A stretch of 64,000 bases of DNA from Flavobacterium johnsoniae. GTDB taxonomy: Bacteria; Bacteroidota; Bacteroidia; Flavobacteriales; Flavobacteriaceae. The notes below the pieces were generated by a model. It ran no database searches. It was not told the DNA's origin and saw only the letters and a list, made by a program, of their open reading frames with translations. Shown here piece after piece: positions 36,053 through 44,829 of this stretch. The stretch spans positions 186,001 to 250,000 of the forward strand of contig NZ_MLFK01000006.1 of the NCBI RefSeq assembly GCF_001879205.1. The letters are read 5' to 3'. A program made the translations under genes and the position numbers. The first letter of the stretch is position 1. Each line of letters starts with the position of its first letter.

Positions 36053-37126
36053 ATGCTTGACTATTTAATCGTCGGATCTGGATTGGCTGGAATTTCGTTT
36101 GCTGAAATTGCATTAAAAAACAATAAATCTATTTTAGTGGTAGATAATATGTCTCAAGTTTCTTCGAGGGTAGCTGGAGGATTTTATAATCCTGTTATTT
36201 TAAAAAGATTTAGCGAAGTTTGGAATGCACAGGAACAATTGATCATTATGAATGATTTTTATGATGAGATTGAGGAAAAACTACAGACGAAGTTTAATCA
36301 TAAACTTCCAATACTGAGAAAATTTTTTTCTATCGAAGAGCAAAACAATTGGTTTGCAGCTTCTGATAAAAGAAACTTAGCGCCTTTTTTGTCTACAAAA
36401 CTGGTTTCAAAAAAATATAAAAGCATAGATTCTCCTTATAATTATGGAGAAGTCCTGCATACCGGTTATGTGGATACTATGCTGCTATTGGATACTTATA
36501 GAGAGTATTTAAAAAACAATGATTTACTTTTAGACCAGTCGTTTGACTGGGGATATATTGAATTTTTTGATTTTGGAGTTCAATATAAAAATATTCAGGC
36601 ACGTCATATTATTTTTGCGGAAGGGTTCGGGCTTCATAAAAACCCATTTTTTAATTACCTGCCATTAGACGGTACTAAAGGGGAAATGTTTGTAATAAAA
36701 GCTCCAGATTTAGATTTGGACGTTATTATAAATACAAGTGTTTTCATATTGCCTATGGGAAATGATTTGTTTAAAGTTGGTGCTACTTATAACTGGCAGG
36801 ATAAAACAGATCTGCCTACCTCAGAAGGAAAACAGGAATTAATAGATAGGATAAAGGAAATTATTAACTGCGATTTTGAAATCATAGAACATTATGGCGG
36901 AGTTCGTCCTACTGTAAAAGACAGAAGACCTTTGATAGGAACTCACGAACAGTTTCAGTCACTTCATATTCTGAACGGGTTAGGAACGCGAGGCGTTATG
37001 CTTGGGCCGGCAATGGCCAAAGTTTTGTATGATTATATTGAAAATGATGTTCCTTTAGAGCGTGAAATTGATATTAAACGTTTTCATAAAAGATACTTAA
37101 AGAGCCTTAATTCTGACCGGCCTTAG
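36053..37126 (+). CDS. FAD-dependent oxidoreductase (DAO family)
   Basis: A 357-residue flavoprotein of the D-amino-acid oxidase-like family. The dinucleotide-binding motif YLIVGSGLAGISFAEIAL is at residues 4-21, with an acidic end VVDN for the FAD ribose. The C-terminal FAD-contacting segment reads GGVRPTVKDRRPLIG...LNGLGTRGVMLGPAMA. The substrate is not evident; such proteins oxidise amino acids or related amines. It follows the gldO terminator by about 20 bp and overlaps the convergent DUF983 gene by 20 bp at its 3' end. Confidence 0.9.
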   Translation: MLDYLIVGSGLAGISFAEIALKNNKSILVVDNMSQVSSRVAGGFYNPVILKRFSEVWNAQEQLIIMNDFYDEIEEKLQTKFNHKLPILRKFFSIEEQNNWFAASDKRNLAPFLSTKLVSKKYKSIDSPYNYGEVLHTGYVDTMLLLDTYREYLKNNDLLLDQSFDWGYIEFFDFGVQYKNIQARHIIFAEGFGLHKNPFFNYLPLDGTKGEMFVIKAPDLDLDVIINTSVFILPMGNDLFKVGATYNWQDKTDLPTSEGKQELIDRIKEIINCDFEIIEHYGGVRPTVKDRRPLIGTHEQFQSLHILNGLGTRGVMLGPAMAKVLYDYIENDVPLEREIDIKRFHKRYLKSLNSDRP

Positions 37127-37490
37127 CATCGTAAGAAATAAACATATTAATATATAAATTTCTTGAAAGACGAAGAACAAATGGAAATAGTAGGATTAAT
37201 GTAATAACAATCGCTATAAATGACTGTTCTATACTTGCTCCAAAAAAGACAAAAGAAACAATGAACGCTGCAATTCCAACAGCAACATTCAAACCATAAC
37301 TTACATACATTGCGCCATAAAAAAAGGATGGTTCAATTTGATATTTTAAGCCGCAATGACTGCAATGGTCGTTCATTTTTAGAACTTTAGTCAAATGAAG
37401 CGGATTTCTGTCTGAATACATGCTCTCTTTTTGGCATCTTGGACAACTTCCTGTTAAAATGCTATTTAGTTTAGATCCTTTTTTCAACAT
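37107..37490 (-). CDS. DUF983 membrane protein
   Basis: A 127-residue protein of the DUF983 family. An N-terminal zinc-ribbon-like pair (SCPRCQKESM and CSHCGLKYQIEP) is followed by two transmembrane helices (about 58-80 and 84-108). The family's function is unknown; some members sit near cytochrome oxidase genes, but not here. The 3' end overlaps the FAD oxidoreductase gene tail to tail by 20 bp. Confidence 0.88.
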   Translation of the reverse strand: MLKKGSKLNSILTGSCPRCQKESMYSDRNPLHLTKVLKMNDHCSHCGLKYQIEPSFFYGAMYVSYGLNVAVGIAAFIVSFVFFGASIEQSFIAIVITLILLFPFVLRLSRNLYINMFISYDAKAGQN

Positions 37491-37792
37491 TAGTATAAGT
37501 ATTATTAGGTAAGTCCTGCCGCTTTTATTTCTTTTTAAGGGAGTAAATTCTTTTTATCAGTATAGGAAAAATTACTTGTAAATTTTTTAAAGCAGAATAA
37601 TGCAAATATACCTATTTTGTTGGAACTATTAAGAGGAATAGAATGTTTGATTTTTGCGAGTTACAGTAATTTTTTTTCCCCAAATTGCTAATTTGTTAAT
37701 AAATATTTCTGCTTTTACGGAATCCCACATTTTTACTTACTTTGCTTTTTGTATCATTGTATAATTTAAAATCTAATTAAAGAATTATAATA
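37491..37792. other. Intergenic region at the head of the Ter cluster
   Basis: About 300 bp without a gene, dividing the divergent DUF983 gene and the first terD. It is AT-rich and has a TTACTTTGC element (from 37737) resembling a Flavobacterium -7 site about 50 bp before the terD start. No clear operator repeat or hairpin was recognised. Confidence 0.4.
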
Positions 37793-38368
37793 ATGGCAAT
37801 AAATTTACAAAAAGGACAAAAAATTGACATTGGACTGTCTAGAATTTCTGTAGGATTAGGCTGGGACCCAAATGAGGGCACAGGTCATGAATTTGACTTA
37901 GATGCTTCTGCAATAATGATCAACTCTGATCGTAAACTTCTGGATGAAAATTACTTTGTTTTTTATAATAATTTAAATTCTCCTGATGGAGCGCTGGAGC
38001 ATACGGGAGATGACCCAACAGGCGGTAACAGCGATGGAGATGATGACGAGGCAATAAAAGTAGATTTAAGTAAAATTGACCCAAATGTTCAGGAGATCCT
38101 TTTTGTAGTTACTATCGAAGATTTTGAAAGAAGAAAACAAAATTTTGGACAGGTCCGAAATTCTTATATTAGAATTGTGGATGATGCAAATGGAGAAGAA
38201 ATTGCTAAATACGAATTAGACGAGGATTTTTCGGTTGAAACTGGAGTTGAATTCGGAAGACTTTACAAACGCAATAACCAGTGGAGATTTGAAGCTTCGG
38301 GTATTGGATATAAGGCAGATTTAGGCTTTTTCCTTGAAAAATACTTTTCGGGAGAAATAATAAAATAA
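37793..38368 (+). CDS. terD: TerD-domain protein 1
   Basis: A 191-residue TerD-family calcium-binding stress protein, first gene of the Ter cluster. It shows the family pattern: MAINLQKGQKI start, FDLDASA, VFYNNL.SPDGALEHTGDDPTGG, a DGDDDEAI acidic loop for calcium, RKQNFGQVRNSYIRI, and GRLYKRNNQWRFEASGIGY near the end. TerD proteins are soluble and thought to form membrane-associated scaffolds in metal and other stress responses. Unlike the other canonical copies, its C terminus ends in FLEKYFSGEIIK instead of a GGL.DYLNKYN tail. Confidence 0.95.
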   Translation: MAINLQKGQKIDIGLSRISVGLGWDPNEGTGHEFDLDASAIMINSDRKLLDENYFVFYNNLNSPDGALEHTGDDPTGGNSDGDDDEAIKVDLSKIDPNVQEILFVVTIEDFERRKQNFGQVRNSYIRIVDDANGEEIAKYELDEDFSVETGVEFGRLYKRNNQWRFEASGIGYKADLGFFLEKYFSGEIIK

Positions 38369-38424
38369 TATTAACTGTGCGCATTCAAAATCAGAATGTT
38401 TCCATCTTTTTTTTAAAATAAATT

Positions 38425-39090
38425 TTGAAAATAAATTACAAAAATCACAACCATTTTTCTTTTGATTTATGGCTAACATTGATACGGTCTAATCCTGAAT
38501 TTAAACGAAAGAGAAATCTATTGTTTAAAGATTTTTTTGAAATAAATGCATCTATCGAAAAAGTATCTGAGGTAGTGCGTTATTATGATGTTTTGTGCAA
38601 TAACATTAACGAAAAAACAGGATTAAATTTAAGTACTTACGAGATTTATTACCTAATTTTAGGCGCCCTCGAGGTAAATTTAGAATCAAATGGTTTAGAC
38701 AGATTAGCCGCGTTTTATGATGAGACAGAAGCTTTATTTTTTAATAATAAACCAGAATTGATTTTTCCAGATATTAAAATTCAGTTTGAAGAGATAGTTT
38801 CAGAAGGAAAATCAATTAACATATTGAGCAATACCGGATTTATAAAGGGAAAAAGTTTAAGAAAACTGATATCGCATTATGAATTGGCAGATTTTATTTC
38901 CTTTCAGATTTATTCTGATGAAGTAGGGTTTTCAAAACCAAACAAAGAAATTTTTCAGCTGGTTTTTGATCGGGTAAAAGAATCAAAAGAAATACAAAAA
39001 AACAAAATACTGCATATTGGAGATAATAGTATTGCAGATTATAATGGCGCAGTCAATTTTGGATTTGAAGCGCATCTATTAAAAAATTAA
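38425..39090 (+). CDS. HAD-family hydrolase of the Ter cluster
   Basis: A 221-residue haloacid-dehalogenase-like hydrolase. The first motif reads FDLWLTLI, with nucleophile Asp14 and Trp16 in place of the second Asp (DxWxT). The second motif is LSNTGF, and the fourth is LHIGDNSIADYNGAVNFG. Translation appears to start at a TTG (38425); no upstream ATG is available. The PRTase gene begins 2 bp after it. Published analyses of Ter operons describe a HAD/PRTase/ATP-grasp module predicted to make a nucleoside-like metabolite; only HAD and PRTase are present here. Confidence 0.82.
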   Translation: MKINYKNHNHFSFDLWLTLIRSNPEFKRKRNLLFKDFFEINASIEKVSEVVRYYDVLCNNINEKTGLNLSTYEIYYLILGALEVNLESNGLDRLAAFYDETEALFFNNKPELIFPDIKIQFEEIVSEGKSINILSNTGFIKGKSLRKLISHYELADFISFQIYSDEVGFSKPNKEIFQLVFDRVKESKEIQKNKILHIGDNSIADYNGAVNFGFEAHLLKN

Positions 39091-39092
39091 AA

Positions 39093-39899
39093 GTGAACAA
39101 AAGTTACAGCTTACATAAAATTATCGACAAAGATAATTGTCCATTTAAAGAAAATGAATACAGCCGATTTAAGTTTGGTGACAAATTTTACGCAGAAAAA
39201 TTTGCCAAAGATTTATTTGCAGGATTTGTAGATCAGTTTAGAGAACTACTTCTTTCAGACGAAGAGATTGTCATTTTACCTAGTCCGTATTTGTCTATAC
39301 CTACGGCTTCCAACTTCCTATGTTACTATTTCAAAAAAGAATTAAACAGCTTTTTATTTAGAAATGGTAAAAAAGCCAGTATAGAGTCAAAAATCTATAG
39401 AAATCAAACCTATGTTACAGATTACGGAAATTTGGACTTTAATGAAAGAGTGAATTTAATATCCAATGATACGTATTACATTGACCGAAACTTTATTAAT
39501 GATAAACTCTGCATTTTTGTTGACGATATCAAAATAACCGGAAGTCACGAACATACAGTAAACAAGATACTAAATCAGTATAATGTAAACGGAGATTTCA
39601 TTTTTGTTTACTTCGCAGAACTGGCCAATAAGGAGATTCATCCTAAAATTGAAAACCATTATAATTATTTTGATATTAAAAATGTTGAAGATATTATCTC
39701 GGTTATTAACAGCGAACACTTTCAATACAATACCAGAATAGTAAAATTTATTTTGAGTTTAAATGAAGAGGAGTTTGGGTATTTAATCAATAGTATTTCT
39801 TCTCAAAAAAGCGATGAATTATTTCATTTGGCGATAAGCAATAATTATCACCAGATTTTAGAATATAAAACAAACATTAATGTAATAAAAATAGATTAA
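39093..39899 (+). CDS. Phosphoribosyltransferase-like protein of the Ter cluster
   Basis: A 268-residue PRTase-fold protein. The PRPP-binding loop is readable as CIFVDDIKITGSHE (residues 140-153), matching the DD..TTG.T pattern with Ile and Ser substitutions; a helix-rich C-terminal extension follows. The start is a GTG at 39093, two bases after the HAD stop, so the two are translationally coupled. It fits the metabolite module predicted for Ter systems. Substrate and product are unknown. Confidence 0.75.
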   Translation: MNKSYSLHKIIDKDNCPFKENEYSRFKFGDKFYAEKFAKDLFAGFVDQFRELLLSDEEIVILPSPYLSIPTASNFLCYYFKKELNSFLFRNGKKASIESKIYRNQTYVTDYGNLDFNERVNLISNDTYYIDRNFINDKLCIFVDDIKITGSHEHTVNKILNQYNVNGDFIFVYFAELANKEIHPKIENHYNYFDIKNVEDIISVINSEHFQYNTRIVKFILSLNEEEFGYLINSISSQKSDELFHLAISNNYHQILEYKTNINVIKID

Positions 39900-39903
39900 C
39901 ACT

Positions 39904-40458
39904 ATGGCTATCAACTTACAAAAAGGACAGCGCGAAAATATAAACGCTCCGAAATTTACAATTGGTTTAGGATGGGATACAAACAACAGCACCACAGGAT
40001 CAAGTTTTGACCTTGATGCTTCTGTTTTTATTTTAGGTGATAACAGAAAAATTTTATCTGATTCTCATTTTGTTTTTTACAATAACCTTAAATCTCCGGA
40101 TGAGGCAGTTATTCATACAGGTGATAACCTAACAGGAGACGGTGACGGAGATGACGAACAAGTAAAAATTGACCTTACTAAAATAAACCCGGCTGTAAAA
40201 GAAGTTTGTATTGTAGTAACGATTCATGACGCTGTAAACAGAAAACAAAATTTTGGACAGGTTAGAAATTCGTTTATCAGAATTGTAGATGACAGCAATA
40301 ATACAGAAATGGTGAAATATGAATTAGAAGAAGATTTCTCTATAGAAACTGCAGTTGAGTTTGGAAGAATTTACAATAAAGACGGGCAGTGGAAATTTGA
40401 AGCAATGGGTGTTGGAATGAAAGGCGGATTAGAAGATTATTTAAACAAATATAACTAG
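39904..40458 (+). CDS. terD: TerD-domain protein 2
   Basis: A 184-residue canonical TerD protein: GLGWDTN, FDLDASVFIL, HFVFYNNLKSPD.AVIHTGDNLTG, the acidic calcium loop GDGDGDDEQVKIDL, NRKQNFGQVRNSFIRI and the GGLEDYLNKYN tail. It starts 4 bp after the PRTase gene and is 4 bp before the next TerD gene, so it belongs to one long transcript. It is closest to TerD protein 4 (43168-43719), with which it forms one half of a repeated gene pair. Confidence 0.96.
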   Translation: MAINLQKGQRENINAPKFTIGLGWDTNNSTTGSSFDLDASVFILGDNRKILSDSHFVFYNNLKSPDEAVIHTGDNLTGDGDGDDEQVKIDLTKINPAVKEVCIVVTIHDAVNRKQNFGQVRNSFIRIVDDSNNTEMVKYELEEDFSIETAVEFGRIYNKDGQWKFEAMGVGMKGGLEDYLNKYN

Positions 40459-40462
40459 AAAC

Positions 40463-41071
40463 ATGGCAATTAACTTAGAAAAAGGACAACGTATAAATCT
40501 TGAAAAAAGTAATGGTACCAAATTGCAAAACATTTGTGTTGGTGTAAATTGGGGCGCAATTGAGAAAAAAGGTTTTTTTGGAACTAAAAAAGAAGCGGTA
40601 GATTTAGATGCCAGCTGTGCCGTTTATGATGATAAAAAAAATCATATTGATTCTGTAAATTTCAGAAAATTAATTTCAAACGACCGTGCTATTAAACACA
40701 GTGGAGATGATTTGACAGGAGATTTAAATGGAGATGACGGTTTAGATAATGAAGTGATCACTTTAGATTTTTCACAACTATCACCGGCAGCAAACCATGT
40801 TGCGTTTTTTATAAATAGTTTTAGAGGACAGGATTTTAAAGATATTCCTTTTGCTTCTATCCGTATCTACGAAGGAACACCTACAAAAGTAAGCCAGGAA
40901 TTTGCACGTTTTGATGTGGCAAACGATGTAACTTTTGCAGGAAATGTTTCTATGGTTTTAGGGGTGTTTTACAAAAGAAATGAGGAGTGGAAATTTAGTG
41001 CAGTTGGAGTTCCAACAAATGATAAAAAGCTGGAGCAGACTATCGTTACTATTCAACAAAATCATCTATAA
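40463..41071 (+). CDS. TerD-domain protein 3 (TerZ/TerA-like variant)
   Basis: A 202-residue TerD-family variant. It keeps MAINLEKGQRI and a DLDASCAVYD strand, but has the inserted GVNWGAIEKKGFFGTKKEA block and a different acidic loop, HSGDDLTGDLNGDDGLDNEVI. The second half has PFASIRIYEGTPTKVSQEFARFDV and VFYKRNEEWKFSAVG. This type matches the divergent partner of TerD in other clusters (TerZ/TerA-like). It pairs with the canonical TerD just upstream, and the same pair recurs at 43168-44400. Confidence 0.92.
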   Translation: MAINLEKGQRINLEKSNGTKLQNICVGVNWGAIEKKGFFGTKKEAVDLDASCAVYDDKKNHIDSVNFRKLISNDRAIKHSGDDLTGDLNGDDGLDNEVITLDFSQLSPAANHVAFFINSFRGQDFKDIPFASIRIYEGTPTKVSQEFARFDVANDVTFAGNVSMVLGVFYKRNEEWKFSAVGVPTNDKKLEQTIVTIQQNHL

Positions 41072-41077
41072 ACTAAA

Positions 41078-42166
41078 ATGGAAGAAAATCAATTAGTTAC
41101 TCAGGAAAATACCGCTTTGATTGACAAAGATGGTAATGTGAATTTAACTTCAATCTCAGAAGCTGAAGTAAATAATTTCAAATCAATTTCGAATCAGTTA
41201 AACGAAAATGATGCGAATTCGATTTTAAACTATGGAGCCGAAATTCAAAATTCGATAGCCAAGCAAAGTGATACTTTCTTAACTAATGTTAGAACATATA
41301 ATTCTGGCGAAGTAGGAACTCTAATCAATGATTTGTTGACAGAATTAAATTATGTTGATGTAGATCAGCTTGATCAGGGGCCTTTTAAAAGATTTCTTTC
41401 TAAAATTCCACTGCTGAATAAACTAGTAGTAGATGTAAAAAAGTTATTCCAGCAATACGATAAAATTACGGTTAATATTGATAAAATCAGTAATAAGGTA
41501 AAGGCCGGAATGATCAATTCTGTAAAAGATAACAGTGCGCTTCAAACTATGTTTGACGGTAATGTTGGTCTTATTAAAGAAATGGAAAAACATATTATTG
41601 CAGGGCAGATTCGATTTAAAGAATTAGGAGAAGAACTTGCTGTAATGGAAGGAAATCCGGCTCAGTACCAGGATTACCAGATTTCAGACAAAAGAAATTT
41701 CATTAATCGTCTCGACAAACGTCTTGCCGATATGAAAATTGTTCGTTTCATTATGCTGCAATCTTTAGCGCAAATACGTGTGGTTCAAAATAACAACACC
41801 TCAATTGCCGAGAAAGCACAGTCTATCCTGACTACCACAATGCCAGTCTGGAAAAACCAGCTTACACTTGCTGTGGCACTTCAAAGACAAAAACAAAATA
41901 TTGAAGTTCAGAGGAGAGTATCTGAAACCACTAATACCATTTTGCAGAAAAATGCAGAAATGCTGAAACAAAATAGTATTGAAGTGGCGAAAGAAAATGA
42001 AAACACAGTCGTTTCATTAGAGACATTAAAAATGACGACTAAATCATTAATAGACACTTTAACCGAAGTAAAACAAATTCACGACCAAGGTACAGAAACC
42101 CGCAGACAGCTTGATGCAGGATTACAAAGCCTTGAAGCAGAATTGAAAAAAGGGGTTGTAAGTTAA
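41078..42166 (+). CDS. telA: TelA-family toxic anion resistance protein
   Basis: A 362-residue cytoplasmic helical protein of the TelA (toxic anion resistance) family, found with Ter systems and linked to tellurite resistance. It shows GEVGTLINDLLTELNYVD, PFKRFLSKIPLLNKL near residues 100-120 and RIDKRLADMK-like and QSLAQIRVVQNNN segments that are typical, and a coiled-coil C terminus (NTILQKNAEMLKQNS...). It begins 6 bp after TerD protein 3. Confidence 0.93.
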   Translation: MEENQLVTQENTALIDKDGNVNLTSISEAEVNNFKSISNQLNENDANSILNYGAEIQNSIAKQSDTFLTNVRTYNSGEVGTLINDLLTELNYVDVDQLDQGPFKRFLSKIPLLNKLVVDVKKLFQQYDKITVNIDKISNKVKAGMINSVKDNSALQTMFDGNVGLIKEMEKHIIAGQIRFKELGEELAVMEGNPAQYQDYQISDKRNFINRLDKRLADMKIVRFIMLQSLAQIRVVQNNNTSIAEKAQSILTTTMPVWKNQLTLAVALQRQKQNIEVQRRVSETTNTILQKNAEMLKQNSIEVAKENENTVVSLETLKMTTKSLIDTLTEVKQIHDQGTETRRQLDAGLQSLEAELKKGVVS

Positions 42167-42186
42167 AAGAATAAGGAATTAACGGA

Positions 42187-43155
42187 ATGCAGCAAGAGGA
42201 AGAGGAAAGATACGTTCAAATAATAAAAGATAGTAACAGAAAGCTTGTGGTTTTAAAATTGTTGTCCAATTTTTTTAACCACAAGGATTTTGTTGGCGTT
42301 TTGGTAAGAACAAAAGTCATTCATTCTCTTTTTCAAAAGAATCAATCATTAGACATTAATAAACTCGAATTGTTTCACATTCAGTATACAAATAGTCTGA
42401 TTGATTTGTTTCAAAAAATAAAAAAATCTAAAGAACAGCAGTATACTCTCATTTCAGATGAAATATACATTAACGGCGATATAATCTCAAAACTGAGTTT
42501 TGAAATAGGAGAAGAAAAATTCTCTGATCAGACAAAAGAGCACGCCCAAAAAATGTCAAAAAAAATTGAGCAGCTCTATCAGATTTTTGCAACAGATAGT
42601 AATAGTTTTTTTGATTGGAGTGATGTAATGTCTTTTTCGGATGCCATTAAATCAGAATATTACAGGGAGATTAATATCGATCAATATGAAAAACTGACTA
42701 CTGCCAATAAGAAAAATTATGAAAACAAGTACGTTAAGTTCGAGAAAAAACTCTTAGGCCGACTTAACATACTCAATTTTAAGATTAAGTTTTTATGCGG
42801 TTTAGTTTGTAATAATGAGATTATTGAGGTGTATGAGTTTAGAGATTCTAATGACAAATTTATTTTTGTTGGAAATGAAAAATCTTTTTCTTTCATAGAA
42901 AACGATATGGAAAAAGTAGTAAATCTTTCAAAAAATAATTCGGCTAAAGAAGAAATTATTGCGCAATTGAAAGATAAAAACGCTTTGTTGGAATTAGAAT
43001 TAAGCACAATTAAAACCTCTCTTCCAGAGAGTGTTCAAGAAGTTTTAAAAGATTATTTAAATAAAATATCATCTGTTGACTTTTTAGAAGATTTGCAAAA
43101 TGTCGATGAACAGACTAATATTTTGAAAACAATGTTGAATATTAATATTAATTAA
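42187..43155 (+). CDS. Uncharacterised coiled-coil protein of the Ter cluster
   Basis: A 322-residue protein with no recognised domain. It is mostly helical, starting with a Glu-rich QQEEEERY, with a charged middle (KFEKKLLGRLNILNFKIKF) and a heptad-like region near the C terminus (AQLKDKNALLELELSTIKTSL). No membrane segment or catalytic motif stands out. It sits 20 bp after telA and 12 bp before the second canonical TerD pair, so it is plainly part of the operon. A structural or adaptor role is possible. Confidence 0.7.
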   Translation: MQQEEEERYVQIIKDSNRKLVVLKLLSNFFNHKDFVGVLVRTKVIHSLFQKNQSLDINKLELFHIQYTNSLIDLFQKIKKSKEQQYTLISDEIYINGDIISKLSFEIGEEKFSDQTKEHAQKMSKKIEQLYQIFATDSNSFFDWSDVMSFSDAIKSEYYREINIDQYEKLTTANKKNYENKYVKFEKKLLGRLNILNFKIKFLCGLVCNNEIIEVYEFRDSNDKFIFVGNEKSFSFIENDMEKVVNLSKNNSAKEEIIAQLKDKNALLELELSTIKTSLPESVQEVLKDYLNKISSVDFLEDLQNVDEQTNILKTMLNININ

Positions 43156-43167
43156 AGAATAAATAAA

Positions 43168-43719
43168 ATGGCAATTAACTTAGAAAAAGGTCAAAGACAA
43201 AGTATTGACGCACCAAAATTTATTGTGGGACTTGGATGGGACAGTAACTCAAGTAATACAGGTTCAGATTTTGATTTAGATGCTTCAGTTTTTTTGGTGG
43301 GTGCAAATGGCAAAATTCCAAATGACAACCATTTCGTTTATTACAACAACTTAAAATCGCCTGATGGAGCGGTAACTCATACCGGAGATAACTTAACAGG
43401 TGCAGGAGATGGAGATGATGAAAAAATACAAATTGATCTATCTACAATATCTCCGGATGTGCATGAAATTTCATTTGTTGTAACGATTCACCACGCCGAT
43501 ACAAAAAGACAAAACTTCGGACAAATTAGAAATTCATATATCAGAATCCTCGATCAAACTAACACAGAACTGGTTAAATACGAATTAGATGAAGATTTTT
43601 CTATTGAAACTGCAGTTGAGTTTGGAAGAATTTATAAAAGAAATAATGAGTGGAAATTTGAAGCAGTTGGTATTGGAATGAAAGGCGGCTTACAAGATTA
43701 TTTAAATAAATATAATTAA
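43168..43719 (+). CDS. terD: TerD-domain protein 4
   Basis: A 183-residue canonical TerD protein with all signature elements: GLGWDSNSSNTGSDFDLDASVFL, YYNNLKSPDGAVTHTGDNLTGAG, the DGDDEKIQIDL calcium loop, KRQNFGQIRNSYIRI and the GGLQDYLNKYN tail. It is followed 21 bp later by a TerZ/TerA-like variant, repeating the arrangement at 39904-41071. Confidence 0.96.
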   Translation: MAINLEKGQRQSIDAPKFIVGLGWDSNSSNTGSDFDLDASVFLVGANGKIPNDNHFVYYNNLKSPDGAVTHTGDNLTGAGDGDDEKIQIDLSTISPDVHEISFVVTIHHADTKRQNFGQIRNSYIRILDQTNTELVKYELDEDFSIETAVEFGRIYKRNNEWKFEAVGIGMKGGLQDYLNKYN

Positions 43720-43740
43720 CTTAAACCCTATTAAAAAACT

Positions 43741-44400
43741 ATGGCAATTAACTTAACCAAAGGACAAAAAATTGATTTAAGAAAAACAAGCGGAGAAACA
43801 TTAACCAATTTCTGCGTTGGTGTAAACTGGGGAGCAATAGAAACCAAAGGATTCTTAGGATTATCAAAAAACGTAGTAGAAATCGACTTAGATTTGAGCT
43901 GTGTATTAATTGACGATCAAAATAAACTTTGCGATCATTTATATTCTCCTTTGTACAGAGTCGAAGTATTACAGCAATTTGGTCTTCCAAAAGGTAAATT
44001 GTTAAGTGTTGACGGAGCTCTAAAACACACTGGTGATGACCTTGCAGGAGATACCGGAGGTGATGATGGTTTGGATAATGAAATTATTACGGTTGACCTT
44101 TCTAAAGTTGATGCCAAAGTTAGTCAGATATTTTTCTTCTTAAATAATGCCGGAAAAGAAGATTTCTCTCAAATTCCTTATGCAAAAATCAGAATGTATG
44201 AGGGTACTCCAACAAAAGTAGTTTCAGAATTTGCTTCGTATAATGTTTCTGCAGATTCACAATACGTAAACAAACGCTCAATTATCATGGGTAAATTGTA
44301 CAAACGTAATGGCGAATGGAAATTCAGCGCGATTGGAGATCCAACAGATGATACATTCTTAGGACAGACGATTCATAAAATCGTACAATCTTACCTGTAA
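43741..44400 (+). CDS. TerD-domain protein 5 (variant with insertion)
   Basis: A 219-residue TerZ/TerA-like TerD variant, sister to TerD protein 3: GVNWGAIETKGFLGLSKNVVEIDLDLSC, HTGDDLAGDTGGDDGLDNEIITVDL, PYAKIRMYEGTPTKVVSEF and LYKRNGEWKFSAIG. It has an added stretch (DHLYSPLYRVEVLQQFGLPK, about 60-79) not seen in its sister. Its stop codon overlaps the start of the next gene by one base (TAATG), so the two are coupled. Confidence 0.92.
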   Translation: MAINLTKGQKIDLRKTSGETLTNFCVGVNWGAIETKGFLGLSKNVVEIDLDLSCVLIDDQNKLCDHLYSPLYRVEVLQQFGLPKGKLLSVDGALKHTGDDLAGDTGGDDGLDNEIITVDLSKVDAKVSQIFFFLNNAGKEDFSQIPYAKIRMYEGTPTKVVSEFASYNVSADSQYVNKRSIIMGKLYKRNGEWKFSAIGDPTDDTFLGQTIHKIVQSYL

Positions 44401-44816
44401 TGGAAATCAAAAACATTGAAGGACTAAGAGTTTCTCAAATAAGAGACATGGTTCAGCAGGGAGGTAAATTTGTGGTTTTTCCGTACACAGTTTCATTTAT
44501 ATTAATGACCTTAAAAAGAAGTTCTGATATTTATTTTATCAGACCTGACGAAAATACTTTTAAGTATTCTTACGGATATGTATTTCTAAATTTAATCATT
44601 GGCTGGTGGGGAATTCCGTGGGGCCCCATTTATACAATTGGGTCAGCATACCATCATGTAGTTGGAGGCAAAGACCTGACTCAGGCAGTTATGAGCCATT
44701 TAGCACAGCATGATCCTGAGGCCAATACAAATACATATAATATTAATGGTATCGAAAGCTCTAATCAGGCAGGCGATATTAATAACGAGAGACCAACTTA
44801 TAATATTCCTGTATAA
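44400..44816 (+). CDS. Small hydrophobic protein of the Ter cluster
   Basis: A 138-residue protein coupled by a TAATG overlap to the upstream TerD gene. It has one or two membrane-spanning stretches (about 23-40 and 55-80), the second containing YVFLNLIIGWWGIPWGPIYTIGSAYH with an aromatic-rich GIPWGPIY motif. The tail is polar and Asn-rich. No family is recognised; a membrane anchor or partner for the TerD/vWA proteins is an inference from position. Confidence 0.68.
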   Translation: MEIKNIEGLRVSQIRDMVQQGGKFVVFPYTVSFILMTLKRSSDIYFIRPDENTFKYSYGYVFLNLIIGWWGIPWGPIYTIGSAYHHVVGGKDLTQAVMSHLAQHDPEANTNTYNINGIESSNQAGDINNERPTYNIPV

Positions 44817-44829
44817 ATAAATTTTAACC

